16,121 nt of DNA from Candidatus Moraniibacteriota bacterium (GCA_027351145.1 DAIEIZ010000028.1:1-16121), one strand, 5' to 3'. Counted from the first letter of the stretch, positions 1 to 7,193 are shown. Numbers and translations: made by a program. Notes: generated by a model from the letters alone, not told the origin.

Positions 1-1311
1 AAGCAAGAACGTTATTCAAAAGAAGTGGAAAGAATAATGGAAATTTCAGATCAGATTTTAGATTGGCGGGAGATTGTCCATGTTATCATGTTGCCAACAG
101 CATCCGAACCGGCCGATGTTATTGAGCCATCAATCAAAGCTGTTGCTGAGGCAAATTTTCCCAATGAGCAAATCATCATTCTTCTTGCGACGGAAGAGCG
201 AGAAAATGAAGAAAAGCGCAAAGAAAAAGTGGCGTATCTTAGTAATAAATTTATTGGCGTATTTCGTGATTTTATTGTTACTACGCATAAAGTTAGTGAT
301 GATGAAATGAAAGCCAAGGGTTCCAACGCAACTTTCGCCGCTCGCGAATTAGCAAAATATTTGCAAGAAAAAAATATTGATTTTAAGAGAGTTATTTTTT
401 CTAATTTTGATTGTGATAGTGTGGCGCATAAAGAATATTTTGCTGCTTTAACTTATAATTACATTATTGATCCGAAAAGATTACAACGTAGCTATCAACC
501 TCTTCCAATGTATCATAATAATCTTTGGGATACGAATGCTTTTGTGCGGGTAATTGTAACTGGTTCTAGTTTTTGGCATATCTTTCAAAGCACAAGATTT
601 GATGGCATGGTGACTTTTTCTTCACATAGCGAACCATTCGACACGCTCTATAATGTCGATTTTTGGCCGGTCAATATGATAAGTGAAGACTCAATTATTT
701 ATTGGAAATGCTTTACTTATTATAATGGAGATTACAGGGTTAAGCCGATTTATTTGCCGATTTCTCTTGATGCGGTTCTTGCGGATACTTATTGGCAGAC
801 TATCGTTAATCAATATAAGCAAAAAAGACGCTGGGCTTATGGGATTGAAAATTTTCCAGTAATTATGCGCGCAATTGGTCCAAGTAAGAATATTAGTTTT
901 AGAAAAAAATTTAAAACGGCTTTTGAGATGCTGGAAGGACATCATTCTTGGGCAACTTCGTCTTTGATTCTGGCAATTTTAGGTTGGTTGCCGTTGATTT
1001 TGGGTGGAGATGCTTTTAATCAGCAGGTTTTGGCAAAAAATCTACCAATCTATACGCGTTATTTGATGATGCTGGCCATGATTGGACTGGGGGTTTCAAT
1101 GTCGTTGAGTTTTCTTCTGCTTCCCCCGCGACCGGAAAAATACTCGCGCTGGAGAAATATTTATATGCTTTTGCAATGGATTCTTGTGCCTATTATTGCA
1201 CCATTCCTGGGGTCCCTTCCAGCAATTGATTCGCAGACGAGAATCCTTTTAGGGAAATATTTTGGCGAATTTTGGGTTACGCCGAAAAAGAGTGTAGAAA
1301 AACAGAAATAA
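1..1311 (+). CDS. Family 2 glycosyltransferase, membrane-bound processive type (5' partial)
   Basis: The frame is open to the first base, so the gene begins upstream; a GTG at 25 is only an internal start candidate. Numbering from base 25, there is a KGSN motif (98-101), a DxD-like DCD (129-131) that would bind the nucleotide-sugar and metal, an ED pair (221-222) where the catalytic base usually lies, and QKRRW (266-270), matching the QxxRW acceptor-site motif of processive GT2 enzymes. Three hydrophobic segments follow (about 308-328, 347-370, 382-405), the usual arrangement for an inner-membrane synthase. It would transfer sugars from nucleotide donors to a growing envelope or exported glycan. 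The next gene, a polyprenyl-phosphate sugar transferase, starts 34 bases later on the same strand, suggesting an operon for surface polysaccharide or glycolipid. The sugar specificity cannot be read from the sequence. Confidence 0.85.
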   Translation, partial: KQERYSKEVERIMEISDQILDWREIVHVIMLPTASEPADVIEPSIKAVAEANFPNEQIIILLATEERENEEKRKEKVAYLSNKFIGVFRDFIVTTHKVSDDEMKAKGSNATFAARELAKYLQEKNIDFKRVIFSNFDCDSVAHKEYFAALTYNYIIDPKRLQRSYQPLPMYHNNLWDTNAFVRVIVTGSSFWHIFQSTRFDGMVTFSSHSEPFDTLYNVDFWPVNMISEDSIIYWKCFTYYNGDYRVKPIYLPISLDAVLADTYWQTIVNQYKQKRRWAYGIENFPVIMRAIGPSKNISFRKKFKTAFEMLEGHHSWATSSLILAILGWLPLILGGDAFNQQVLAKNLPIYTRYLMMLAMIGLGVSMSLSFLLLPPRPEKYSRWRNIYMLLQWILVPIIAPFLGSLPAIDSQTRILLGKYFGEFWVTPKKSVEKQK

Positions 1312-1345
1312 AAAAACTATTCAGTAAATTTCTAAGATACTGCTT

Positions 1346-2371
1346 ATGATAAAATATCTCACTCCATTCTTGGAAGCGTTTTTTTTCACCATCTGTATTA
1401 TTATTCTAGCTTTGCCGTTAGCGAAAAAAATTCATTGGGGCAGACGCAATACGGAGAGGCATATTCATAAGGCGGGCGTATATCGCATCGGAGGAATCGC
1501 AATGGTGCTGGCGTTCAATTTGACCATCCTATTTAATAGAGATTTAGTCATTACGCCTGAATTATTCGGTTTTATGGCGGCCTCCATTATTTTGATGTCG
1601 ATGGGGATTCGAGATGATATTGAGGAAATTTTTTGGAAGACACAGCTTTCAATTCAGATTGCTACTGCCTTTCTCATTTTTATATTTGGCGTGAGGATAT
1701 ATTGCGTTACAAATCCATTAAATGGAGGCTTGATTGACTTAGATTTGGGTCAAACCGTCTTGATCTCATTGGCTCTTGTGGTTTTTTGGATAGTTTTTGT
1801 GATAAATGCTGTTAATTGGATTGATGGAGTTGATGGATTATCCGGGGGAATCAGTTTGATTTCCATCGGGACTATTTTTTTTCTAAGTTTTAAACCGGAA
1901 GTTGACCAGCCTCCCGTTGCGATTATTTCCTGTATCATATTTGGAGCTATTTTAGGCTTTTTGATTTTTAATTTTAATCCAGCGCGGATAATGGCAGGAA
2001 CGTCCGGCGCAATGTTTATGGGACTATCCCTTGCCATTCTGGCCATTTTTTCTGGCACAAAAATTGCCACTGCCATTTTAGTGCTTGCGATTCCAATTAT
2101 TGATTTTATTTGGGTTATTGGCGAGCGAATAAGGAGGGGACAATCGATTTTTAAACCAGACAATAATCATCTTCATCACAAGCTTTTGGAGATTGGCTGG
2201 TCTCAGAAAAAAATCGCTTCATATTATTATACGGTAACGATTATTATTGCGCTTATTGCTTTAAATACTAGAATTATTGGTAAGAGTATTACCTTGATCG
2301 CCTCAGTTTCGATTATGCTTTTTGCGTCTTTGATGATAAATAAAAGACTGGCCAAGATTAGAAGAAGTTAG
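1346..2371 (+). CDS. Polyprenyl-phosphate N-acetylhexosamine-1-phosphate transferase (WecA/TagO/MraY family)
   Basis: A 341-residue polytopic membrane protein of the glycosyltransferase family 4 / MraY-WecA superfamily, which moves a sugar-1-phosphate from a UDP-sugar to undecaprenyl phosphate on the cytoplasmic face, the first step of many lipid-linked glycan pathways. Family marks are a GGIAM segment near residue 49, the DD pair at 90-91 (Mg binding), the NAVNWIDGVDG block at 154-164 holding the catalytic aspartates, and a PDNNHLHH block at 271-278 (WecA-type histidine motif), with about ten hydrophobic segments between. The HLHH motif and the absence of MraY-specific context favour WecA/TagO/RgpG-like function over MraY. 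The ATG has no clear Shine-Dalgarno site. It probably shares a transcript with the preceding glycosyltransferase and ends just before a strong terminator. Sugar donor unknown. Confidence 0.88.
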   Translation: MIKYLTPFLEAFFFTICIIILALPLAKKIHWGRRNTERHIHKAGVYRIGGIAMVLAFNLTILFNRDLVITPELFGFMAASIILMSMGIRDDIEEIFWKTQLSIQIATAFLIFIFGVRIYCVTNPLNGGLIDLDLGQTVLISLALVVFWIVFVINAVNWIDGVDGLSGGISLISIGTIFFLSFKPEVDQPPVAIISCIIFGAILGFLIFNFNPARIMAGTSGAMFMGLSLAILAIFSGTKIATAILVLAIPIIDFIWVIGERIRRGQSIFKPDNNHLHHKLLEIGWSQKKIASYYYTVTIIIALIALNTRIIGKSITLIASVSIMLFASLMINKRLAKIRRS

Positions 2372-2386
2372 CTGGCATGATCTTTG

Positions 2387-2447
2387 CCTTATAAAACTCA
2401 AAACCCCTTAGGCTTAAACAACTTAAGGGGTTTTGAGTTTTATAAGG
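2387..2447. terminator. Strong bidirectional intrinsic terminator
   Basis: A 24-bp perfect inverted repeat (2387-2410 and 2424-2447) with a 13-base loop and A/T-rich outer arms. It lies between the plus-strand glycan genes (stop 2371) and the convergent minus-strand gene (stop 2522), so it can end both transcripts. Confidence 0.9.
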
Positions 2448-2521
2448 AAAGTAACGTTATACTTGGCTTGAGTTAAAAGAGCAGTAGAATTTTATTTTGC
2501 AATAATTAAGTTTTTCAGACT

Positions 2522-3157
2522 TTAGGATAGAGATGGTACTCTTACTGCATATTTGTGTAAATTCTTGAGTTGTCCGGCGCTGAGATTTTTAGATTTTGTG
2601 ATTGCGTCGGCGATCAGGCTTTTGGAAAATTCTACTGACGTTCCCACTCGCACTCCTCCCTTATGACCTACATTTTTTCTTAGGAAATCTTCGATGTAGA
2701 TTTTGTGTTCAGGAGTGAGGGATGAGTCTGAATTTTTTTCCAAATAATCCGCTAGAGCCTTGCGTGCAAGTTTAGTGGTGCCATCTCCTTTGCCAGCTGT
2801 TTCGATAAATGACTGGTCTGTTTCTTGGCTGGTTGTGACTGAAGATGTTTTGTCTGCAGTGTTTGCCTTGTCGGCTGCGTTAGTATCGCTATTGGCAGTT
2901 GCCGCATCAGTATTCCCATTATCTTTTGTTAAATCTTTAAGAACGTCACTTTGCTGGGTCTGATCTTTCTGATCAACATTTTGTGAACGATTGGAATAGG
3001 AATAGATTCCAGCGGCGATAACTACGACAATGAAAATGCTGACAATTATTCTCAGATTGTCCTGAAGCCATTGTTGCATTGTTGACTGATTGTTTTCTTC
3101 GTCGGTTGTTTCTCCATTTGAGTCTTGCTCGTTATTTGATTCTTGATTGAATTCCAT
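2522..3157 (-). CDS. Single-pass membrane protein with acidic N-terminus and conserved C-terminal domain, function unknown
   Basis: Start chosen at the ATG at 3157 (211 residues): AGGAAGG sits 8 bases upstream, whereas the GTG at 3166 lies directly against that site. The first 33 residues are acidic and Gln/Asn-rich. A single hydrophobic helix (about 35-54) is followed by a low-complexity linker rich in Asp, Asn, Thr, Ala and Lys (about 55-115). From about residue 116 to the end there is a folded-looking domain (ETAGKGDGTTKLARKAL, then LTPEHKIYIEDFL, then a Ser/Leu-rich helical end). Similar C-terminal stretches recur, to my recollection, in Patescibacteria proteins of unknown role; that is memory, not a search. 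The likely topology is a short cytoplasmic tail with the C-terminal domain outside. It is monocistronic, with a good promoter at 3283-3310 and a structured leader. No function is claimed. Confidence 0.85.
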   Translation of the reverse strand: MEFNQESNNEQDSNGETTDEENNQSTMQQWLQDNLRIIVSIFIVVVIAAGIYSYSNRSQNVDQKDQTQQSDVLKDLTKDNGNTDAATANSDTNAADKANTADKTSSVTTSQETDQSFIETAGKGDGTTKLARKALADYLEKNSDSSLTPEHKIYIEDFLRKNVGHKGGVRVGTSVEFSKSLIADAITKSKNLSAGQLKNLHKYAVRVPSLS

Positions 3158-3183
3158 AAATTTCACCTTCCTTTCTAGTTTGT

Positions 3184-3213
3184 CCCGTATCCTGCCTTGG
3201 CAGGATTTGCGGG
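3184..3213 (-). other. Leader hairpin in the 5' UTR of the membrane-protein gene
   Basis: A 7-bp core stem (TCCTGCC / GGCAGGA) with a two-base loop is nested in an outer CCCG/CGGG stem. It lies 27 bases upstream of the ATG at 3157, inside the predicted leader transcribed from 3283-3310. There is no T-run on the minus strand, so it is not a terminator. It may stabilise the mRNA or modulate translation. Confidence 0.5.
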
Positions 3214-3246
3214 GTTAGGTTTTTAATGTGCTTTCGTTGAAGCGTT

Positions 3247-3264
3247 GGTTGCTTTTTAGCAACC
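3247..3264 (-). other. Second small leader hairpin
   Basis: A 7-bp stem, GGTTGCT (3247-3253) and AGCAACC (3258-3264), with a four-base loop. It lies just downstream of the predicted transcription start (about 3276) of the minus-strand gene, so the leader would begin with this hairpin. Confidence 0.45.
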
Positions 3265-3282
3265 GGGGGTTTCTAATATTAA

Positions 3283-3310
3283 ATTTTAGCAAAGCTGGGA
3301 AGTGCGTCAA
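3283..3310 (-). promoter_or_regulatory. Promoter of the 211-residue membrane-protein gene
   Basis: On the minus strand there is TTGACG (3305-3310), a 16-base spacer ending in TGC, then TAAAAT (3283-3288), giving an extended -10. The predicted start is near 3276, leaving a leader of about 118 bases before the ATG at 3157. Confidence 0.65.
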
Positions 3311-3340
3311 CTAGACAAGGGGGTATATTTAGTGTCTAGT
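3310..3340. promoter_or_regulatory. Inverted repeat next to promoter, candidate operator
   Basis: Perfect 8-bp arms, ACTAGACA (3310-3317) and TGTCTAGT (3333-3340), are spaced two helical turns apart (23 bp). They lie immediately upstream of, and touch, the -35 box at 3305-3310, a position suiting a dimeric regulator. A TATAAT at 3340-3345 on the plus strand has no matching -35. Confidence 0.4.
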
Positions 3341-3469
3341 ATAATCAGGTTAATTTTAAACATGCAAAAGGCAGGCATCTTTGTGATCGGATTGTGCGCG
3401 GATGACAAGTGATTTATTTTAAAAAATAATTAATATAAAATGAGTAAATAAATATTTTACTTAAATTTT

Positions 3470-3510
3470 CAATATTTTTTTTATTTTTTTTCAATATTTT
3501 TTTTATTTTT
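3470..3510. repeat. Short AT-only tandem repeat (22-base unit, about 1.9 copies)
   Basis: A CAATA followed by a T-rich run starts at 3470 and again at 3492. It lies in the gene-free AT-rich stretch between the divergent membrane-protein gene and the lysine-rich peptide gene. Rigid T-tracts like this may bend DNA. Confidence 0.55.
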
Positions 3511-3563
3511 CATTATTGGATTGAAATATTTACTTTTTTTAATTTACTTTCAAAAAAAATATC

Positions 3564-3572
3564 TGTGGATAA
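3564..3572 (-). promoter_or_regulatory. Consensus DnaA box
   Basis: TGTGGATAA on the plus strand, that is TTATCCACA on the minus strand, a perfect match to the DnaA 9-mer. It lies in very AT-rich DNA, 11 bases upstream of the -35 box of the lysine-rich peptide promoter. I found only this one exact copy, so it supports possible DnaA binding, not an origin. Confidence 0.4.
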
Positions 3573-3582
3573 CTTTTTGCTA

Positions 3583-3610
3583 TTGCATAAAAATATATAT
3601 GTTGTATAAT
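3583..3610 (+). promoter_or_regulatory. Promoter of the lysine-rich peptide gene
   Basis: TTGCAT (3583-3588), 16-base spacer, perfect TATAAT (3605-3610). The predicted start near 3617 gives a leader of about 138 bases before the ATG at 3755. Confidence 0.6.
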
Positions 3611-3616
3611 TTAGAT

Positions 3617-3655
3617 ACAAAAATTATTTCTAAAAAATTTATAAATAATTTTTGT
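3617..3655 (+). other. 5'-terminal AU-rich hairpin of the leader
   Basis: A perfect 13-bp stem (3617-3629 and 3643-3655) with a 13-base loop, beginning exactly at the transcription start predicted from the -10 box. A stem at the 5' end commonly protects mRNA from degradation. No U-run follows, so it is not a terminator. Confidence 0.45.
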
Positions 3656-3754
3656 AAAATAAAAGGTCGAAAACAAATTATTAAAAATATTTCAGAAAAG
3701 TTTCCTGCGTGAAGCTTTGGAAAAAAATAAAAATAGAAAGGATGGTGAATTAAT

Positions 3755-3844
3755 ATGGCAGCAAAGAAAAAAGCAGCTAAAAAAACTGTAAAGAAGACTG
3801 TAAAAAAAGTCGCTAAGAAAAAAGCTACTAAGAAGAAAAAATAG
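3755..3844 (+). CDS. 29-residue lysine/alanine-rich histone-tail-like peptide
   Basis: An ATG preceded by AAAGGATGG encodes 29 residues ending in TAG. It consists of Lys with Ala, Thr and Val in loose KK-T-V / KK-A repeats; 17 of 29 residues are Lys and none are acidic or aromatic. Such sequences resemble the C-terminal tails of histone H1 and of bacterial HU or Hc1-like proteins, which coat DNA or RNA by charge neutralisation. Supporting a real gene are an upstream promoter (3583-3610), an RBS, and a bidirectional terminator (3931-3970). Against it, very short Lys-rich frames can arise by chance in A-rich DNA. A nucleoid- or RNA-binding peptide is the natural reading, but this is inference from composition. 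A -1 or +1 error in the A-rich reading frame could also have shortened a longer protein. Confidence 0.6.
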   Translation: MAAKKKAAKKTVKKTVKKVAKKKATKKKK

Positions 3845-3930
3845 TCTTTTAGTATAGTTTTAAATTCCGATTTTCGGGTCATGTTCTATGTTTGGCAAGT
3901 TGTCAGCACAGAACTTATATCAACGTTGAA

Positions 3931-3970
3931 CACAAACAAAAAACCGCTAACACGCGGTTTTTTGTTTGTG
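3931..3970. terminator. Bidirectional intrinsic terminator
   Basis: A 17-bp perfect stem (3931-3947 and 3954-3970) with loop TAACAC, a GC core (CCGC/GCGG) and A/T tracts on both sides. It lies between the peptide gene (stop 3844, plus) and prmC (stop 3985, minus), and can serve both. Confidence 0.9.
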
Positions 3971-3984
3971 ATGGAGGATGCAGT

Positions 3985-4857
3985 CTAAACCAGTTTAATT
4001 GTGCAAATTCGCCATTTTCCGGCTAGATCTTTTTCGAATTGGATACTGGCAGCAGGCAGGATTTTTTTGACTAAAATATTTAGAGATTTTTTTTGCTCGG
4101 GACCTATTTCCATGAAACATGAAACATGCAGTATATGAGAATCATTTTTTAAATTTCCGATTTGCTTTAGGAGTTTTTCGTAGTGATCCAGTCCGGCCTT
4201 TGGACTGTACAGTGCAGATTTTGGTTCGAAGTTTTTTACATTTGGCGCAGTCGCAGAATAAATTTTTTTTGAGAGATAAGGGAGGTTGGCAACAATAATT
4301 AAATTGTTAAATTGTTTTATTGTTGCATTGTTTTTTAAAAAATGCTCAAATAAATTTGATTTTATGAATTTTATTTTTGTTAAACTATGCTTTTTGGCAT
4401 TGTACTTCGCGATTATTAAAGCTTTTCCGGAAATATCAATACCGAAATAGTTTATTTTTTTATCTTTCGAATTTTTAGCAATAGAAATAATGATATTTCC
4501 ACTACCGGTGCCGATGTCAATAACGCTCAGCGGGGTGTTTTTGGCGACTAATATCTCTTGCAGTGTTCGTTCGACGAGAAGTTCTGTTTCTGGGCGGGGG
4601 ATGAGAGTATCTTTTGTAACCTTAAAATCTATGCCATAAAATTCTTTGTGTCCAAGAATATGCGCAATTGGTTCATTTTTGAATCTTCTGGCTAGCAATT
4701 TGTTGATTTCTATTTCCCGTTTCCTGCCTATTTTTTCTTCTGGATGCGCCAAAACAAATTCCCGAGATTTTTTGATTTCGTGAGCGATTAGAAGTTCAAG
4801 ATCCAGATTATCTATTTTTGGCCTGTATTTATCGAGGATAGTTTGAATTGTGGCCAC
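3985..4857 (-). CDS. prmC: Release factor glutamine N5-methyltransferase PrmC (HemK)
   Basis: PrmC methylates the glutamine of the GGQ motif in RF1 and RF2 using S-adenosylmethionine, raising termination efficiency. The protein has 290 residues, the normal length. The N-terminal helical RF-binding domain (about 1-80) includes EPIAHILGHKEFYG at 62-75, and IPRPETE at 86-92 leads into a Rossmann methyltransferase fold. SAM motif I is DIGTGSGN (114-121). The substrate-binding motif, usually NPPY, is NLPY here (191-194), followed by the family's EPKSALYSP and GLDHY blocks. It starts with GTG, four bases after the stop of prfA, so the enzyme and its substrate are co-transcribed. The NLPY variant and the MEIGPEQ near the C-terminus deviate from the textbook sequence, but all other features fit PrmC. 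Confidence 0.93.
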   Translation of the reverse strand: MATIQTILDKYRPKIDNLDLELLIAHEIKKSREFVLAHPEEKIGRKREIEINKLLARRFKNEPIAHILGHKEFYGIDFKVTKDTLIPRPETELLVERTLQEILVAKNTPLSVIDIGTGSGNIIISIAKNSKDKKINYFGIDISGKALIIAKYNAKKHSLTKIKFIKSNLFEHFLKNNATIKQFNNLIIVANLPYLSKKIYSATAPNVKNFEPKSALYSPKAGLDHYEKLLKQIGNLKNDSHILHVSCFMEIGPEQKKSLNILVKKILPAASIQFEKDLAGKWRICTIKLV

Positions 4858-4861
4858 AGGC

Positions 4862-5944
4862 TTAAAGTTTAGTCATTTTCATCTTAATGTCTTCCTCTTG
4901 AAGTGCAGAGATTATTGATTCGATATTGCCTTCCAGGACGCCATTGATATTGCTCCAATTCTGTTTAATGCGGTGATCAGTGATGCGATCCTGGGGAAAG
5001 TTGTAGGTTCGAATTTTTTCCGAGCGGTCGCCGGTGCCAATTTGCGATTTTCTTTGGTCGCCAAGATCTTTCGCGCGCTTCTCTTCCTCAGCTTGTAGGA
5101 GGCGTGAACGCAACACTTTCATGGCTTTGTCTTTGTTTTTCAACTGTGATTTTTCATCCTGGCAGGAAACGATGACGCCAGTGGGCAGATGAGTGATGCG
5201 CACGGCTGATTTGGTGGTGTTGACAGACTGTCCGCCAGGACCGGAGGAGCAAAAAGTGTCAATGCGAATATCTTTTTCTTCAATTTTGAAATCAAACTCT
5301 TCTGCTTCGGGAAGAACGGCGACGGTGGCCGTGGAAGTATGAATACGTCCGTTTTTTTCCGTTTCCGGGATGCGTTGAACGCGGTGTACGCCGGATTCAT
5401 ATTTCATCTTGCCGTACGCCCCAGAGCCGTTAATTTCAAAAACAACCTCCTTGAACCCACCCACGCCATTTTGATGTGAATTGAGGAGTGAGACTTGCCA
5501 GCGATTTTTTTCGGCATAATGCGCATACATTCGGAAAAGGCTGGCGGCAAAAAGCGCTGATTCGTCACCGCCGGCTCCGGCACGAATTTCCACTATAATA
5601 TTCTTTTCATCATTGGGATCTTTGGGTAAAAGAAGAGTCTCCAGTTCTTTCTCTAGAATAGTTTTTTTATTGGACAGTCCTATGTTTTCATCTATAGCCA
5701 TTTGCTTCATTTCGCCATCTTCTTCGCCATTCACAATTTCCGCATTTTCGCGCATATTTTTTTCTACCAGTTCCAATTCTTCGATTTTGCCGATTATTTC
5801 ATTCATTTCCGCTTGTTTTTTGGAGAGCTGGGTCATTTTTTGCGTATCAAAAACCACCGTAGGATTACTGAGTTCTTCGGCAATTTTGGCATATTCAGCT
5901 TTAATTTGTTCGATTTGTTCGCGCATGGCGTTTTGGCTACTCAT
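4862..5944 (-). CDS. prfA: Peptide chain release factor 1 (RF1)
   Basis: RF1 recognises UAA and UAG in the ribosomal A site and triggers peptidyl-tRNA hydrolysis. The 360 residues match the family length. The stop-codon-reading tripeptide is PET (193-195, PxT type), within RVQRIPETEKNGRIHTS, which marks RF1 rather than RF2 (SPF). The catalytic loop is GPGGQS, with GGQ at 237-239, whose Gln is the target of PrmC encoded immediately downstream. The first 110 residues form the helical domain 1. The annotated start at 5944 lies only three bases from the TATAAT at 5948-5953, so the message is either leaderless or begins inside this codon. The ATG at 5926 (MREQIEQIKAEY) is a good alternative start and aligns better, in my judgement, with typical RF1 N-termini. 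No Shine-Dalgarno site precedes either. Confidence 0.96.
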   Translation of the reverse strand: MSSQNAMREQIEQIKAEYAKIAEELSNPTVVFDTQKMTQLSKKQAEMNEIIGKIEELELVEKNMRENAEIVNGEEDGEMKQMAIDENIGLSNKKTILEKELETLLLPKDPNDEKNIIVEIRAGAGGDESALFAASLFRMYAHYAEKNRWQVSLLNSHQNGVGGFKEVVFEINGSGAYGKMKYESGVHRVQRIPETEKNGRIHTSTATVAVLPEAEEFDFKIEEKDIRIDTFCSSGPGGQSVNTTKSAVRITHLPTGVIVSCQDEKSQLKNKDKAMKVLRSRLLQAEEEKRAKDLGDQRKSQIGTGDRSEKIRTYNFPQDRITDHRIKQNWSNINGVLEGNIESIISALQEEDIKMKMTKL

Positions 5945-5947
5945 CGT

Positions 5948-5976
5948 ATTATATAGTTAATTTGGGGAATAGGCAA
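5948..5976 (-). promoter_or_regulatory. Promoter of prfA-prmC
   Basis: On the minus strand there is TTGCCT (5971-5976), a 17-base spacer, and perfect TATAAT (5948-5953). The usual start would be around 5941, at or inside the first ATG (5944), implying a leaderless transcript or initiation at the second ATG (5926). Confidence 0.65.
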
Positions 5977-6150
5977 TATTTAGCAGTTGTTTATTTTTCA
6001 ATCTTGGGTTATATTGGTTTTAGGTTAAGACTTGCAAAAAAATGTATCCAAAAAGACAAAATTCTCAAAATTTTCGCAATAATCTTTTTTGTTGTTGCTG
6101 TAACCATGCGATTGTTTTGGGAGCAGCTTTTTTCTGTTGATGCGCAATAA
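5962..6150 (+). CDS. Possible small two-TM membrane protein (doubtful)
   Basis: A 62-residue frame with a TTG start and no Shine-Dalgarno site. Two hydrophobic segments (about 6-22 and 38-50) flank a basic loop (RLRLAKKCIQKDKILK), a plausible helical hairpin. A terminator-like hairpin follows at 6170-6196, which is the main support for transcription here. Against it, the start overlaps the prfA promoter, the start codon is weak, and I recognise no family. It could also be chance or the decayed end of an older gene. Confidence 0.28.
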   Translation: MGNRQYLAVVYFSILGYIGFRLRLAKKCIQKDKILKIFAIIFFVVAVTMRLFWEQLFSVDAQ

Positions 6151-6169
6151 GAAAAGACTTGATGCCAAC

Positions 6170-6196
6170 TCCCGAAACAGTCGGGATTTTATTTTT
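6170..6196 (+). terminator. Intrinsic terminator-like hairpin
   Basis: A 6-bp stem TCCCGA (6170-6175) / TCGGGA (6181-6186) with a five-base loop, followed by a T-rich run (TTTTATTTTT). It lies after the doubtful small ORF (stop 6150) and before the cysteine synthase gene. Confidence 0.5.
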
Positions 6197-6263
6197 CTCT
6201 GTCTGTTTGCAATATTGCGCATAGCGTTGCAGGCGGGCGAATATATGAATAAATCTAACCCTA

Positions 6264-7175
6264 ATGATTAAACGCAAATTTATGCTTTATCAAAATATCT
6301 TAGAAACTATTGGCAACACTCCATTAGTTAAAATTAACAAACTTAACTCAAATCTAAATCTGAAAATCTTTGCCAAATTGGAGGGTCAAAATCCTGGCGG
6401 AAGCATTAAGGATCGTGTGGCGCTGAAAATGCTTGAAAAAGCTATTGAAAATGGTGAGTTGACAAAGAATAAGACAATTATCGAACCAACCTCCGGTAAT
6501 ACCGGGATCGGAATTGCTATGATCGGTGCAGTTTTGGGCTATGCGGTGGAAATCGTAATGAGTTCGGCGGTTTCCATGGAAAGAAGAAAAATGCTGGAAG
6601 CGTTTGGTGCGAAAATAATTCTTACTGACGCGGACAAGGGGACAGATGGTGCAATTATGAAAGCGCGAGAGCTTGTGAAAAATAATTCAGAGAAATATTT
6701 CATGCCGGATCAGTTTTCGAATGTCTACAACAAAATCGCGCACTATGAAACGACGGCCAGAGAAATCTGGGAAGATATGGAGGAAAAAATTGATTATCTT
6801 GTTTCTTCCATCGGCACTTCCGGGACGATTATGGGTGTGGGAAAATATCTGAAGGAATATAATCCTAAAATAAAAATCGTTTGCGCTTATCCGGAGAAAG
6901 GGCATTACATCCAGGGGCTAAAAAATATGGAAGAGGCAATTGTGCCGGCAATCTATGATAAAAATCAAATTGATGAATTTGTGATCATCGAAAGTGAAAA
7001 AGCCTTTGTGATGGCAAGAAGAATCGCAAAGGAAGAAGGAATTTTTGTCGGCATGTCGTCTGGCGCAGCTATGCTCGCGGTTGTCGAATTGTCTAAAAGA
7101 AATATTTCCGGCCGAATGTGTGTTATCTTTCCTGATCGAGGAGAAAAATATCTAAGCACGAAACTGTGGGGATAA
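6264..7175 (+). CDS. Cysteine synthase family, PLP-dependent (O-acetylserine/O-phosphoserine sulfhydrylase)
   Basis: A fold-type II PLP enzyme that replaces the activated hydroxyl of serine (acetyl- or phospho-ester) with sulfide to make L-cysteine. Seen in the sequence: ETIGNTPLVKI near the N-terminus; the PLP lysine in GSIKDR (Lys49); the substrate-binding loop TSGNTG (76-81); the phosphate-binding loop GTSGT (184-188); GMSSGAA (263-269), whose serine contacts the pyridine nitrogen; and PDRGEKYLS at the end. The length of 303 residues is normal. CysK versus CysM, and the donor, cannot be settled from motifs alone. An alternative start at 6282 (MLYQNILETIG) matches family N-termini better; neither start has an RBS. 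The gene stands alone, without serine acetyltransferase nearby, so the activated serine must come from elsewhere in the genome or from a host. Confidence 0.93.
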   Translation: MIKRKFMLYQNILETIGNTPLVKINKLNSNLNLKIFAKLEGQNPGGSIKDRVALKMLEKAIENGELTKNKTIIEPTSGNTGIGIAMIGAVLGYAVEIVMSSAVSMERRKMLEAFGAKIILTDADKGTDGAIMKARELVKNNSEKYFMPDQFSNVYNKIAHYETTAREIWEDMEEKIDYLVSSIGTSGTIMGVGKYLKEYNPKIKIVCAYPEKGHYIQGLKNMEEAIVPAIYDKNQIDEFVIIESEKAFVMARRIAKEEGIFVGMSSGAAMLAVVELSKRNISGRMCVIFPDRGEKYLSTKLWG

Positions 7176-7193
7176 ATACAAAAAAATGAAACA

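Noticed and set aside
1750..2163. 137-residue antisense ORF inside the WecA-like gene
   Set aside because: Mirror of a membrane-protein coding frame; no promoter or RBS.
2387..2447. Long perfect palindrome as a transposon end or recombination site
   Set aside because: Its position between convergent stops and its A/T-flanked GC core are fully explained by a bidirectional terminator.
3521..3712. 63-residue plus-strand ORF
   Set aside because: AT-rich chance frame; it overlaps the predicted promoter and leader hairpin and has no RBS.
3410..3720. AT-rich stretch with a DnaA box as a replication origin
   Set aside because: Only one exact DnaA box was found. There is no dnaA, dnaN, rpmH or gyrase gene nearby and no box cluster.
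3580..3882. 100-residue minus-strand ORF rich in Phe
   Set aside because: It is the antisense shadow of the Lys-rich peptide gene and poly-A DNA: AAA codons read as TTT.
5613..5960. 115- and 84-residue plus-strand ORFs over prfA
   Set aside because: Antisense to a certain gene, with Ser/Phe-rich shadow composition.
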